From positions 12,993,193 through 13,057,192 of the forward strand of contig NC_054534.1 in the NCBI RefSeq assembly GCF_017654505.1: 64,000 nt of DNA, given 5' to 3'. The notes below the pieces were generated by a model. That model worked only from the letters and a program-made list of their open reading frames with translations, did not search any database and was not told where the DNA came from. Source of the stretch: Polyodon spathula (lineage: Eukaryota; Chordata; Actinopteri; Acipenseriformes; Polyodontidae). This document shows, piece after piece, positions 22,990-33,418 of the stretch (position 1 is its first letter; the number at the start of each line of letters is the position of its first letter). A program made the position numbers and the translations under genes.

Positions 22990-24730
22990 TTGATTGTTGG
23001 TACAATAGTGGCCTGAACCCACTACGACTACAAGTGAGGGTCTGTTCTTCTATTTTTTATGCTTTCAAGTGATTTGATTCTGATTATTTAATATTACTGT
23101 TTTGATTGTAGTCTGATAAATCATGGTAGATTATAATTGGATGAATATTAAATTATTGTTTATCATACCTGATTAAATGAGAGGCATTTGAGACGACCTT
23201 GGTCACACTTTTTTGTTTCGAAATGAAAAGAAAAACAATCACATCACATTATAATTACATGTTAAATGCATAATTTAAAATATTCGTTTTTTTCATTTAT
23301 AAACAAAATTGATCGCTGTTTTTTATTAATACATGAAATGAAAAATAATTAAATCACATCTTATCACAAGGTGAGGCACCTGCAATGTTGAATTTCATTG
23401 GATCAGCAGCTTGTGACTCCAGCTCCTCCAATGGTTCAACATGGTTTACATAATTTACACAGGTCACAGTGTAGTCACGTACACTCACTGTGCTCTGCGA
23501 ACCTGTCTTGCTCTGAAAAGTGACCTCTGTTTATCATTTGAAAATACTGTACTTCATCTTGAAGCTAGCAACAGCACTTCGGCAGAAACATTTAAATCAG
23601 AAAAGTGCAAAGCAGCCAGCTGCTGCAGCTCAACCTGGATTCGGTGCTGCACCGAGTGCCACACGCAAGATAACATATGTTACTTTCGTTTTAAATTTTG
23701 TGTATGTACATACACCTATTTACACACTAGTTTCTTTTGAAATGTTTCTTTTATTATAGTTTCTTTTTTTCATCTTTTGAAGTATTGCTTTATATGTGCT
23801 TAATAAACCCTTTTATGTTTAATTGTTCAGCATTCCGTCTGTGCAGATGTTTGATATGACGTTCTTGAATAAAAATTTTGAGTTGTATCCAACAGGTTAC
23901 CTTTCATTTTAATACTGATGTTGTTTAAAATGTAACCGTCATAGTGATTGCCTGCGGCGGTTTTAGGTATGAGCATAACCAACCATAAGTGATGTCCCAG
24001 TTAAACAACTTAAATAACATTGGGGCAAATCCTTCTCCCAGAGTTGTATTCCATTTAAGCATAAAAACCCTAATTATCAGCATCCTGATTAGACACAGCC
24101 GACTGTATGTTGAACTGGACTAATCATTACAGAGAATAGAACATTTATCTAATAAATCCAGCACTTTCACTGGCTAAAACAGCTGTAAAGAATAGGGAAG
24201 CTGTGCAGTTGACCAACCGGCTGGTAGGAGAAATAGACAAATGCCAGTTTGCTCTTAATTAAACATCTGGCTACTTCTTTCTGATAAACATTTTTATGTG
24301 GAATGTGGCTGGTTGGTGTTTTTCAAATGGCTGTTATAATCCCCACATCTAAAACAGGTCACATAAAACACAAACAGCAGCAGCTTTAATTCTAACCAGG
24401 TGCTGTTAAAAACTTTACAAGTACTGGATTAAACCATTTCCTATTTTGTTTCTGCGGTTAACATTTTGGGCGCATGCTGCATAGTGCTTTCTAAATAAAA
24501 ACATGCAACCCAAAAGACTTGAAGTCTTCTCTTTACTTGAATACAGTGTAACTTCATAAAACCGATAAATAGAATGTTTGCTTGACTATCTGTTAGACAT
24601 GCAATCAGGATATACACAAGGATGTCAGGAAAAGATATACTAAGCATAAAATAACACCTAACACCAACCTGACAAAGCATAATATGTTCAGGTACCTGTA
24701 AATTCTGTAATGTTGTCCCAGAAATGTATT
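22990..24730. other. No assigned feature
   Basis: AT-rich. Two overlapping open frames at 23441-23759 stay open for 79-99 codons but show no motif and are read from the same DNA in two frames, so neither is supported. Confidence 0.5.
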
Positions 24731-24732
24731 TG

Positions 24733-24965
24733 TGTGTCTGGGGTCTCTGAATGGCTCATCTGGTAAAGGCATGACCTGCGAGTCATACAACCAGGGAGTG
24801 CAGGTTCGTGTACTGGCTGTGCAAACTTAGAGATGTAAAATTGACTGGGACTCGGCGGTCCATACTGGCTGCACAGCCTGGGAAGCTCATGTGGACACTT
24901 ACAGGGCTGATCATTGTCCTACAGAAGCTGGTAGTTCGCAGACATCCACTGTTGAGCTACTGGGT
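24733..24965 (+). mobile_element. tRNA-derived SINE, copy 1
   Basis: The head GGTCTCTGAATGGCTCATCTGG contains an A-box-like TGGCTCATCTGG, and CAGGTTCGTGTAC (about 24801) is a B-box-like sequence, spaced as in a tRNA promoter. A tRNA-unrelated body follows (GACTGGGACTCGGCGGTCC, GCACAGCCTGGGAAGC). The reverse-oriented repeat at 49750-49968 shares the head GGTCTCCGAGTGGCTCATCC. This is a retroposon, not a functional tRNA, because the acceptor arm and anticodon arm do not pair. Confidence 0.7.
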
Positions 24966-25650
24966 ATAAAGAAGCAATTGACTTGATGGTGGGTTTGGAG
25001 GATGCTCATTGACCTTCAGTTCTCCTGAGCTGTAATGTAGTGTAATATAAATTATGTAATATAAGAAGTAAAACAATTCCCAGTAGCATGGTAAGTTATG
25101 GCATCCCAGTGCATATTATGTTGATGGTACTAAGTCTCTTTCTTAATTCGTCAGTCTTGGTATTTCAATGTTTGTACTTTATATCTCCGAAACCAATGTC
25201 TCTAACTCTAGCTTTCGAGACCATCTCAATGCATGAGTGGCATGGTAAATTTAAAATTGCATCCAAAAACTACAAGGGTCAATTTATGTACTTCTCACTA
25301 CTGACTCTGGTGCATAAATACAGTAAATGTGCTGTCTATAATTGTCACATGCAGCTCACCATGGGCTTATTTCCATTGAAGTAGAAAAAGTCTATTTATA
25401 GGATATTAGTAGACTTGTCAGAACATGCTAAAATATGTAGTAGGGTCTTTATTATTTTTTGTTTATTGTTATTATTCACATGTGCATTGTTTGTTTTCTT
25501 ATATTTATAAATGTGTATTTTATTTTGTTGTGTAGCATGTTATATTTACTATTGTCATGTGAGGTAGGATTTATTTTGACTTCACTTATGCACGCCCTAA
25601 AACAGTCTTTCTCTCTTTCCTTTATGGAACCGAAACGAGCTAACTACGAT
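24966..25650. other. No recognisable feature
   Basis: AT-rich sequence with short frames only. A 98-codon open frame at 25088-25384 lacks any motif and is not supported as a gene. Confidence 0.5.
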
Positions 25651-25654
25651 TGAC

Positions 25655-25990
25655 TGAAGAACTGCCTCTGCCCAACACACGCCCCCGGTTTCTTAGCAAC
25701 CACGCCCCCTCTGCTACGGCTCCGTTTACTAGTGGCTCTCTGATCGGTCACCCCACCCTGTCAGTTGTTTAGTTCCTTTAAAAATGTGGATGAACAATGT
25801 AAACGAGGCGTCCTCACCGGTAAAGGAGATTCTTCGCTCCATGCCAGGCCAGGCCAGGCCAGGCCAGGCCAGGCCAGGCCAGACCAGACCAGACCAGAGC
25901 TGAGACAGGGAGAGCTTTCAGGACTACTTTTAACGTACCAGGAAAGGCTGTGTTTGGACTGTGAGTGTATTACTTCCATGCGCGCACTTC
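25655..25990 (+). promoter_or_regulatory. GC-box-rich segment with pentamer minisatellite; candidate promoter or first exon
   Basis: Two CACGCCCC-type boxes (near 25678 and 25702), a GTTTCTTAGCAACC string resembling half of an RFX X-box, and local CpG enrichment stand out from the AT-rich surroundings. Downstream lies a pentamer array of CCAGG followed by CCAGA units. An ATG at 25784 opens a short frame (MWMNNVNEASSPVKEILRSM) that closes after the repeats. Several GTGAGT-like donors follow. This is compatible with a housekeeping-type promoter and non-coding first exon, but no downstream exon is identified. Confidence 0.25.
25841..25898. repeat. (CCAGG)n/(CCAGA)n minisatellite
   Basis: About eight CCAGG units are followed by about three CCAGA units, forming two homogeneous blocks. 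Confidence 0.95.
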
Positions 25991-25994
25991 TCCA

Positions 25995-27074
25995 TACTTC
26001 GAAGGCATAGCATTGGGGTTTCCTGGTCAGTGAGCCTGTTGGTTTTTGGTTTGTATTGTCTAATGTACGCTGCTATAGTGAATATATCTCCCGCTCTGCA
26101 GGCAGGGAATCTTCTGTTTTTAAATGCTGTAATTGTTTTAGCTTTGCGTGCACGCTGTCTTTTTTACAGAAAAAATTTTTAAAAAAATTTATAGGGGGAT
26201 TTTTGTCATTGGTTTTATTAACAAATAATTGTTTGTAACAGGTTGTCTAATTACTAACGGCTTCCTGTTTATTTGTATAAATACACTGAAAATTTATAAC
26301 ATATTTGTAAACTGTGAAATTAATTTAATTACAAGGAACTGATAGACATAAGTCTTGTATTTCGAATGTAACACTTGAACATTAGGCATTGCTTTGATAT
26401 TGTTATCTAAACATCAGATCGCTGACGACCGCTGTGTCAGGGGACAGTACTCAGTTTCCCGCAGATGTTTAAAATCCAGGCCAGCCTTTTAATTTTTCTA
26501 GGGGAGCTTATCGTGTCTGTTCCTTGTATTTACCTGCTAAATTTCTAAGCAGAGTTTTAAAACTGACTGACAGGAATACAGCCGTATTTATTGCTGGTTT
26601 TAAACTCGCTGATGTTTTAATTTCACTGAACTTCTGCCTGTCATAAAAAAATTCTACTGTTAAAATATGTATTTAGTGTATTCAGTAGTTATTAAAACTG
26701 GAGACTGTTTATGGGTCCTTTTTTGAACTTCTTGCACTGGCATCATTGTTGAGCTGTTGGACTCTTTCCACAAAATGAATGTCCATATTCTTGCTAAGTA
26801 CATGCACCAGCCCATTTGTATTTTTTTTTTTTCATTTAGCTGTTCCTGGACTGCTGTGCTGGTCACTTTTTTTTTTCAGATGGTGTGTGTACCAGTACCA
26901 GTTATGTGGATTTTCATCCCCAAATATATTAAAGGAAATAGGTGAAATGCCACTCATTTTTGGCAGTGGTTTTGTAACTAATAACAAATAAAATGGCAGT
27001 TTGTCATGGAATTTAAAATGTAGTGGTGCATAGTGATTTATTTAGCATGAATTAGTATGCAAGATGTCAATCCC

Positions 27075-27078
<4 letters not shown>
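25995..27078. other. No recognisable feature
   Basis: AT-rich DNA. Short overlapping frames near 26660-26990 in several frames have no motif. No repeat family is recognised. Confidence 0.5.

Positions 27079-27155
<77 letters not shown>
27079..27155. repeat. (TA)n microsatellite, left part
   Basis: An uninterrupted (TA)n run. The LTR at 27156-27655 is inserted in it, and (TA)n resumes on the far side. Confidence 0.95.
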
Positions 27156-27158
<3 letters not shown>

Positions 27159-27655
27159 AGATAGCAGGGAGGGGGTTAAAATTCCTCCCTGCTAAAAACA
27201 TGTGAAAATGCACTGTGGGTGAATGGGCTAAGGGTTTTTGAATTATGTTAATTGTTTTTATTGTTTAGTTATCCCCTGCACCTGGTGCTAATTGTAAATT
27301 GGAGCCAGGTGCAGGGTATTTAAGAGAGGCAGCCAGTCTGCTAGAGGCTGCTGAGGAAAGAGCATGACTGTGTGTGAGTGACAGCAGTCGTACCAGGAAG
27401 GTATTGTGTGGAACGCGTGTAAGTTTTTGTGTAACAGGTAAACGGCTTAGCCGCCCTGTGGGTTAGGCAGGGATATATTGGTATAAAGTCAGAGCTCCAA
27501 AACGGAGTTAGGTTTTTGTTTCTGTTTGTTTAATTTTTGTTTTGATTTGGTATTTATTAAAAAGTGTGCGCAAGCGCTAAAAAAACTCAATTTTCTGAGT
27601 CTTGGGTCTGCTTTTAAAGGGGCAACGAACTCTGTGAGTGTAAGGATCTTTTACA
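27156..27655 (+). mobile_element. Solo LTR inserted in a (TA)n tract
   Basis: The unit begins GTAAGATAGCAGGGAGG (an initial T appears lost or altered) and ends AGGATCTTTTACA, giving imperfect TGTAAGA...TCTTTTACA termini. ATATA flanks both sides. Inside, an inverted repeat (TAGCAGGGAGG...CCTCCCTGCTA) opens the unit. A TATA-like GTATTTAAGAGAGGC (about 27318) is followed by a leader and a GTATTTATTAAAAAGTG polyadenylation-like region near 27550. No internal retrotransposon genes adjoin it, so it is a solo LTR left by recombination. Confidence 0.65.
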
Positions 27656-27686
<31 letters not shown>

Positions 27687-27773
27687 TGTGATGCTGTTTA
27701 ACCAACAAATCTGTTATTATGTAAATTCGTCACAAATTATTATATATATATATTATATATATATATATATATA

Positions 27774-27820
<47 letters not shown>
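27656..27820. repeat. (TA)n, (CA)n and (TA)n simple repeats
   Basis: A short TATATATA then (CA)n occupies 27656-27686. A second (TA)n tract with small interruptions lies at about 27739-27816. This region separates the solo LTR from a Penelope fragment. Confidence 0.93.
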
Positions 27821-27821
<1 letters not shown>

Positions 27822-27844
27822 AAAAAAAAGGTTTTAAAAATGAC

Positions 27845-28420
27845 CCAAAATAAAAATGTACACAAAAAGTATAACTTATTTTCAGGATGTTTCGGGCAAA
27901 AGCCCTTCTTCAGCTATTTAAAAAGAATAGTAAACACAGTGCAGTAAACTTGTTAGTCAAGATCTGAAATTTTACAGAAAATCTGTGGATGGTGTCATGA
28001 TTATTAAAATAGAATGTTTATTCCCAGAAGTTCCAAAGTTCCCAGTTTGAAGATAAACTCTCATTCCTTTTGTTTCTGAGCAACATTTGTTCCATGGCAC
28101 TGATTGATCACACAGAATGTGATGTCTTCAGCAGTGTGATCATCAGTGATGGGCTGCTGGAAATGCAGTGGTGTTAATGTACATGCTTCTTAAGTGTTCT
28201 ACAAACCAGTCTGCTAAATGCCTTTTAGTTTCCCTAATAAACAATGTGTTGCATTTCTTGCAGATAATGGAGTAGACTATTCCTTTAGAGGTAGATGTAA
28301 AATGTTCATGAATGTTGAATGAAGGTTTAATGCCTCTAATCTCTGTTTCAGAATGAATGTACTTGCAGGTATTACAACGTGGTCTATTACATAGATATGT
28401 GTCTTTCAAAGGTTCCCCAG
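27845..28420 (-). mobile_element. Penelope-like element fragment with GIY-YIG endonuclease
   Basis: On the minus strand a frame (28143-28409) reads CNTCKYIHSETEIRG, then GIVYSIICKKCNTLFIRETK and DWFVEHLRSM. This is the GIY-YIG endonuclease domain that Penelope-like elements carry C-terminal to the reverse transcriptase. The family pattern is IVY-I-C--C---Y-GET-R-L--R--EH. Here the usual tyrosine and glycine before ET are F and R, so the catalytic core is damaged. The sequence between 27890 and 27925 (GTTTCGGGCAAAAGCCC then TTCTTCAGC) is the typical 3' flank of such elements. The RT part is missing. Confidence 0.75.
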
Positions 28421-28430
28421 AAGGATGAAT

Positions 28431-28826
28431 ACAGTGCCTATAGAAAGTCTACACCCCCTTATTTTTTTCACATTTTGTTGTGTCAGTGCCTCCCAGTTTC
28501 ATGCATTTAAATGAGGATTTTTTTCCACTTATCTACACATCATACACTGTTAAGAAAAACGTTTTTATTGAGACAAAAATTATATATTAAAAATACAAAA
28601 CTGAAAGATCATAATTGGATAAGTCTCCACCCTCCCTGAGTAAATACTTGGTGGAAGCACCTTTGGCAGCAGTTACAGCTGTGAGTCTGTTGGGATAGGT
28701 CTCTACCAACTTTGTACACCTAGATTTGACAATATTTGACCATTCTTATTTACAAAACTGTTCAAGCTCTGTCAAGTTCCTTGGAGAGCGTTGATGGACA
28801 GCAATCTTCAAGTCACGCCACATTTA
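28431..28826 (-). mobile_element. Tc1-like transposon, truncated end
   Basis: It starts ACAGTGCCTATAGAAAGTC, the terminal inverted repeat of the Tc1-like family also present at 36205-37677. It then continues colinearly with that copy through the 3' untranslated part and the last codons of the transposase gene, which is read on the minus strand. Similarity stops at CACGCCACAT (28826), where the other copy continues. About two-thirds of the element, including the catalytic centre, is therefore absent. Confidence 0.8.
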
Positions 28827-29446
28827 AACACGTAAATTCTTCTGTCTAAATTACAACTACTAAGCATTTAGAATATCCATAAACTATAAATGTTAAAATA
28901 TCTTGTATTTATTGTTTTTGTATCACATTTCAAATGCATATCGTTTCAATTCCTATCAAATATTAAACAATCAAAATACAGTGTGCCAGCACCAGTATGT
29001 GTGTGCATTCAAGCACCTGACTGGGTTCCAGCAACTTCCTGCCAAATTAAATTCTCTGAGACTCTTGTGGAGAATGTAATACAGAGATTGTATTGCTGGT
29101 TTTTCAAGATGCAGTCATCAACATTAATTTTTTTTTTTTTTTTTTTTTTGTATTATGTATTTTTATTTTGTAATAATTTACACCTTACAAAATGAAAATG
29201 TACATGTAATGGCTTTGCAACACACCCCTATGAAGACCACTATAGCAGAGCTGGGGCCATGCACATAAAGAGGAGACTTTGTGATTGTTTATTATAAAAT
29301 TATGATGTCGGGGTTGGTTCATTGATTGATAGACTGTTAGTGATAATGAATTGTTAATAAATTGTTAGTATTAGCAATTGTAGATTACTGTTAAATACTG
29401 GTGTAAAGAAGGGTGTTTTTCAAATGGTCCCTGAGGAGTCCATTTT
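28827..29446. other. No assigned feature
   Basis: AT-rich with a T tract at about 29129-29149. A short segment (AGCATTTAGAATATCCATAAACTATAA, about 28863-28890) resembles one at 57805-57832. This may be a fragment of a shared repeat. The last 12 bases are a purine run that could be the polypurine tract of the following LTR. Confidence 0.5.
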
Positions 29447-30153
29447 GAGGAGGAGATATGTGGCAGGCGACCCCTGCATGTGAAAATGTGTTTGTGTGTT
29501 TTTGTAATTGTTTAATTGAATAATTGTTTGCTAGCGGGTGCTTGGTTGGGAATTGTTGTCTGCTGTGTTTGATTGAAGGGAAAGGCCTTAAGCGTTTGGT
29601 TCTGCTAATCCCTGACCAGTAGGTGGGCGTGTCCTAACTGAGTCGCCACTTCCTTAAAAACATCTGGCCGAGATTGTTCGAGGATGCTGTAAGACCATGA
29701 GACTGTTCGCGACGAAGGTCTGAAATCCTGCTGGAGAGAACTGGAGACTGCTGACGACTGCATGGGTTAACCAGGGTCAGGGTTCCAGCATTCACGCAAG
29801 AAGAAACTGCAGCCACTGGCGGTCGTGTGTATACCGGGATGGGGTAGAAACAGAGCTTAGTTTCAGGCAACAAAAGCCTACATAATAGAAAGAAGTGTAT
29901 ACCAGCAAGACCTCCTGTTTAGGGGAGTAGCACTAGTTGTTTGTATTGTGTTTTATTTTGCCTTTGTACAGCTTGCTGTATGGGTCCTCTGTGCGTTACC
30001 ATCACTGGTAACGTCATATGACCTGTTTGTTTACTTTCGTTCTCTTATGTGTAAATAAATCCAGCGCTGTGGGGCATGACAAATGCATCAATCCTGCGTG
30101 ACTCTCCACTCACACAGAAGCATACCCACACAAGTGACAGACACCCTGTCACA
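29447..30153 (+). mobile_element. 3' LTR-like unit preceded by a polypurine tract
   Basis: A purine run (GAGGAGGAGATA, 29447-29458) is followed by TGTGGCAGGCGACCCC. The unit ends ACAGACACCCTGTCACA at 30153, so the termini are TGTG...CACA. GTAAATAAATCCAGCGCTG near 30052 supplies a polyadenylation signal close to the 3' end, as expected of R/U5. The polypurine tract shows that at least a little internal sequence remains upstream, so this is a 3' LTR rather than a clean solo LTR. No 5-bp target duplication is visible. It probably belongs to a Gypsy-type element; no pol frame is present. Confidence 0.55.
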
Positions 30154-30440
30154 ACCATAAAAAAGTGTGATCACTTTTTTAATTGTATTTTTTTTTTTTT
30201 TTTTGAGAAAAAAATTTAATCTGACACAGCTTAAAAATTCCTGTGATGTATACGAGTTACGTCTAAGGTTAACACAGGATATTTAATTGTGATCATCCCG
30301 ACCCAGGGGCACTGTCCTTTAGAGTTGTAATCCTTAGAAAACTCTTGTCATATGAGGGAGGCGTTCCTCCCAGTGGTATCTAAAACAGCTTGTTGGTTAA
30401 AAGCATGCCTGCAGATTTTAAGATGTCTATATCTTAATGG
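30154..30440. other. T tract and unassigned sequence
   Basis: A T tract at about 30187-30205 and unassigned sequence lead into the LINE fragment. Confidence 0.5.
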
Positions 30441-30725
30441 CTGTTTTATTCTGGGCACAATAAGCAGAATGTCATCAGGGTTTGGAAGTCAGACAAGGTA
30501 CTAATGAATATTGCATAGACACCAAAATAGAGCTTAGAGTGTCACGGCTTAATAGGCTTGGTGATTTGAGCAGTTCATCACCTATGCTTGTTAACTGGCT
30601 TCTGTTAGACAGATAGAAAATGATCCAGGAAATCACAGACTCACTAAAATGAATAGATTTCCACTGTATCAGAAGCCTTGGAGAGATCAATAAAAGTCAC
30701 ATCAAGAACCTGTTTACGTAAAGTA
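30441..30725 (-). mobile_element. L2/Rex-type LINE reverse transcriptase fragment
   Basis: The minus strand reads VLDVTFIDLSKASDTV (RT A box, normally DLSKAFDTV-H), then ISWIIFYLSNRSQ and IGDELLKSP. These are the next conserved blocks of L2-type reverse transcriptase (W--SYL--R-Q-V-I---LS). The phenylalanine of the A box is serine here. A deletion or frameshift follows TV and again after the SLLS block, where the QGSILGPLLF motif would be expected. A further piece, DDILLIVP, follows near 30455-30480 and may be the degraded YADD box. This is a dead, short copy. Confidence 0.7.
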
Positions 30726-32125
30726 ATAGCTGAGGTGAGCAGATGTAGATTTACTTGATGCTATCCTGATACAGTGGGTTTAGGCATTTTGGGGTCTATT
30801 CATAAAGGGTTGACGCCTGTCGAAATGTGAAAACAGGAGTACATGATCGGATTTCATCCATAGCTGCCTATTTAACTGCAGTTGCTGTTCATAAGAGATA
30901 ATTCAGATGCGTCATTAAGCCCCAACGATTTTCGTCTATGAAGGCATGTTTTTAATGAATTGAGAGAAAGGTTAACGATTACCTCATTAGCATAAAGTTT
31001 TCATCGATCCTGAATGTCAAGCTGCTATTCATAAGAGTGCAAAACATTGTTTTACTCTTATTCTTTTACTCTCATGCTCTCACATTCACAAATGGATATC
31101 TCTACCATTCTCCACAGATTGAGTTTATAGAATAGGCTATACAGCGTGATAGTTTTCTCTAGATTTCTGGATATTTTTTAACAGATATTTACTATCGTTA
31201 CTTACTTTACTATAAAATATCTGTTTATTACTTTTGTGCCACCAGTTGAAAGGGAGCTACACCTATCCTTTCGCAGAGATGACGTACCAGTTGACCTTCT
31301 TAATCAGATGATTTTGCAGTTTAAATACTGTGTATACAGTGGTCTTATAATATGAATAAAACAATACATTTTTAATTGTGTTCGTATTTTCCTCAAAAGC
31401 TGTATTTTCTAAGTAACAAGCTGAGAACATTATGAACATTATTTCATAAAAACATTCTTAAATATTTTTATTTTTTAACATACAAATCACTGGATTTGTT
31501 TTTGCAAGGCTTGCTGCTCTGACATTTAGAATTACACCGAACTCCCTTACACACACAGAAGCACTTCCTTGCTTGACAAAAATTAAGCTTTGCATAGCCC
31601 CAGAATCGGCTTCTGCTGCTGCACGAAGAGAAAATTTGTTTTCTTTGGGTAATTTGACCAAATTAAGAATGAATTATCAGACAATTGAAATTCAATTTGA
31701 CAGTAAAGGCACTCCAGAGATCCTCCAGCAGACAGAAGACCGAAGATGCTGTCCCTTCTTTTGTGTTTCGCTCTCTGCTTGTTTGATATTTTCCATTTCA
31801 CAATTTAATCAAAATAATTTACTCAAACACCGAAATAACCTTTCATTTTGTTCTCTGATAATTTGTCAGTGTTCAAATCGCCAAATGGTTATTTTTGTCG
31901 GTCACTGACTGAATCCTGACTGTGAGTGTAACATTATATATATGTCGTACCAATTAATCAACTAAAGATTTGATTATTTTTATAATTTAATCATGCATTC
32001 AGCACAGAGAATCCACTGTGAATGAATGGCAATGAATGAATGATGATGATTGCAACTGCAGATGACTTATGAACTATGAGAGTGCTCAGGGACCAATGAC
32101 TGTGAAGGGCTTTCAGGGCCTGAGT
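30726..32125. other. No assigned gene; repeated TTCATAA motif
   Basis: Three short echoes, CTATTCATAAAGGG (30799), CTGTTCATAAGAGA (30885) and CTATTCATAAGAGT (31024), mark 30790-31040. They may be the remains of a DNA transposon. A 111-codon open frame at 31573-31908 has a complementary-strand frame across it and no motif, so it is not supported. Confidence 0.4.
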
Positions 32126-32127
32126 GA

Positions 32128-32526
32128 AATAAAAATATGGCTGGAGGTCTCGTCTGCGGGTGCCCGATGGCTACATACGCGAGGCCACCTGGAAATACAT
32201 GAGCAGTTACATGCATCCCAGTCCCGCAGCTAGGGAGTGGCTATGGGCCACCTCTCCCCAAAAAGGATAAGGCCACCAAACCACGAATGGAAAATAATAA
32301 TAAATAATTAACACACCCCACAATGGCGAGATACATTTGGCCGAAGGCCTCGTCCGTGGATTCCTGACGGCTACCTGCGTGAGTCCAGCTAGAAAAACAT
32401 GAACAGATACATGCATCCCAGTGCTGCAGATAGGAAGTGGCTGTGGCCACCTCCCCCTGAAAAGACAAGGCGGCCAAACCATGAATGAATAATAATAAAT
32501 AATTAATGCGCTCCACAGTGGCGCCC
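32128..32526. repeat. Diverged tandem duplication, ~195-bp unit
   Basis: Copy 1 (about 32128-32329) and copy 2 (about 32330-32526) share many phrases in order. Examples are GGAGGTCTCGTCTGCGGGTG with GAAGGCCTCGTCCGTGGATT, ACATGCATCCCAGTCCCGCAG with ACATGCATCCCAGTGCTGCAG, and CCACCAAACCACGAATGGA with CGGCCAAACCATGAATGAA. Both also share AATAATAATAAATAATTAA and CACAATGGCG/CACAGTGGCG. Identity is high but clearly below 100%. The content is not recognised. Confidence 0.85.
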
Positions 32527-33240
32527 TGCCACCTATCCCCCAGATATTGAATTTAATGAAAATCAGCAGTTGAGAGAGCTCAGCCTCTCCAACCCGACCA
32601 TTCACCCCACAGAACTAAATATGAACCGCTCAGCACTTAGGTAAGGAAAAAAACCCTACTCACATATTTTACATTTTTTAGGGGGAAACCTCAGGAAATC
32701 CATGGCTGAGGGCAACCCTTCCTCCTGGCTGTATGCTGTCAACTCCCGTTTCGGCTTCCCAGCACTTGACTGAGCAGCCCAAACAAAAAGAAGAGTAAAC
32801 CACAGAGCACTTATGCGACTGCTGATGACGTACTGGTTTGGGGAGGAGTCTCTTTGCAGAAATGCAACCAAGTTTACAATTCTGGGTAGACAGAAATGCA
32901 TGCTGCTATTTAGGGAAGTGCTGATTTGAAGCACGCGCTCTGTCTCCCCAGAAGTGGTAGGACACTGTGGTTTTAAGCTTGTATAAAAAGGGGTTGCAGA
33001 AGAATTACCCAGATTTGGCCACAGAAAAATAGCTTAAGCACATGGGGTCCAAGACTTGTAGTGCAGAAGCAATTATCAAGCTAATATATAAAGCTACTTT
33101 AAATAAATTTTCAGTGGTTGCTGTACATACAGCATTTCTGCAAATACTGTACTGTAAACTGATTATGTCTGTCAGCTTTGGTAAAGCGTCATCTGTCCTC
33201 AGGATGATCTTTGAATATTTCCCATTTAACCAAAATAATT
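32527..33240. other. No recognisable feature
   Basis: Mixed-composition sequence after the tandem duplication. No frame or repeat is supported. Confidence 0.5.
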
Positions 33241-33418
33241 CAATTTAAAGACTTCCTTAGGCTTATGAATTTATAATATAACTTCCCATTTACCTTTATA
33301 TAAATACAAATCCTAATCTTAAACTTCAATTCAATTTAAAGACTTCCTTAGGCTTATGAATTTATAATATAACTTTCCACTTACCTTTATATAAATACAA
33401 ATCCTAATCTTAAACTTG
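33241..33418. repeat. Tandem duplication, 91-bp unit, two copies
   Basis: CAATTTAAAGACTTCCTTAG at 33241 recurs at 33332, and the whole 91-bp unit ending CCTAATCTTAAACTT is repeated. The only differences I see are CTTCCCATTTACC in copy 1 against CTTTCCACTTACC in copy 2. The duplication is therefore young. Confidence 0.93.

Noticed and set aside
23441..23759. Two overlapping frames of 79-99 codons
   Set aside because: The same DNA is open in two frames, neither with a motif; this is a chance event.
24733..24830. tRNA gene
   Set aside because: A- and B-box-like motifs are present but the acceptor and anticodon stems do not pair, and a SINE body follows.
31573..31908. 111-codon plus frame
   Set aside because: An open frame also exists on the opposite strand over the same DNA, and no motif is seen in either.
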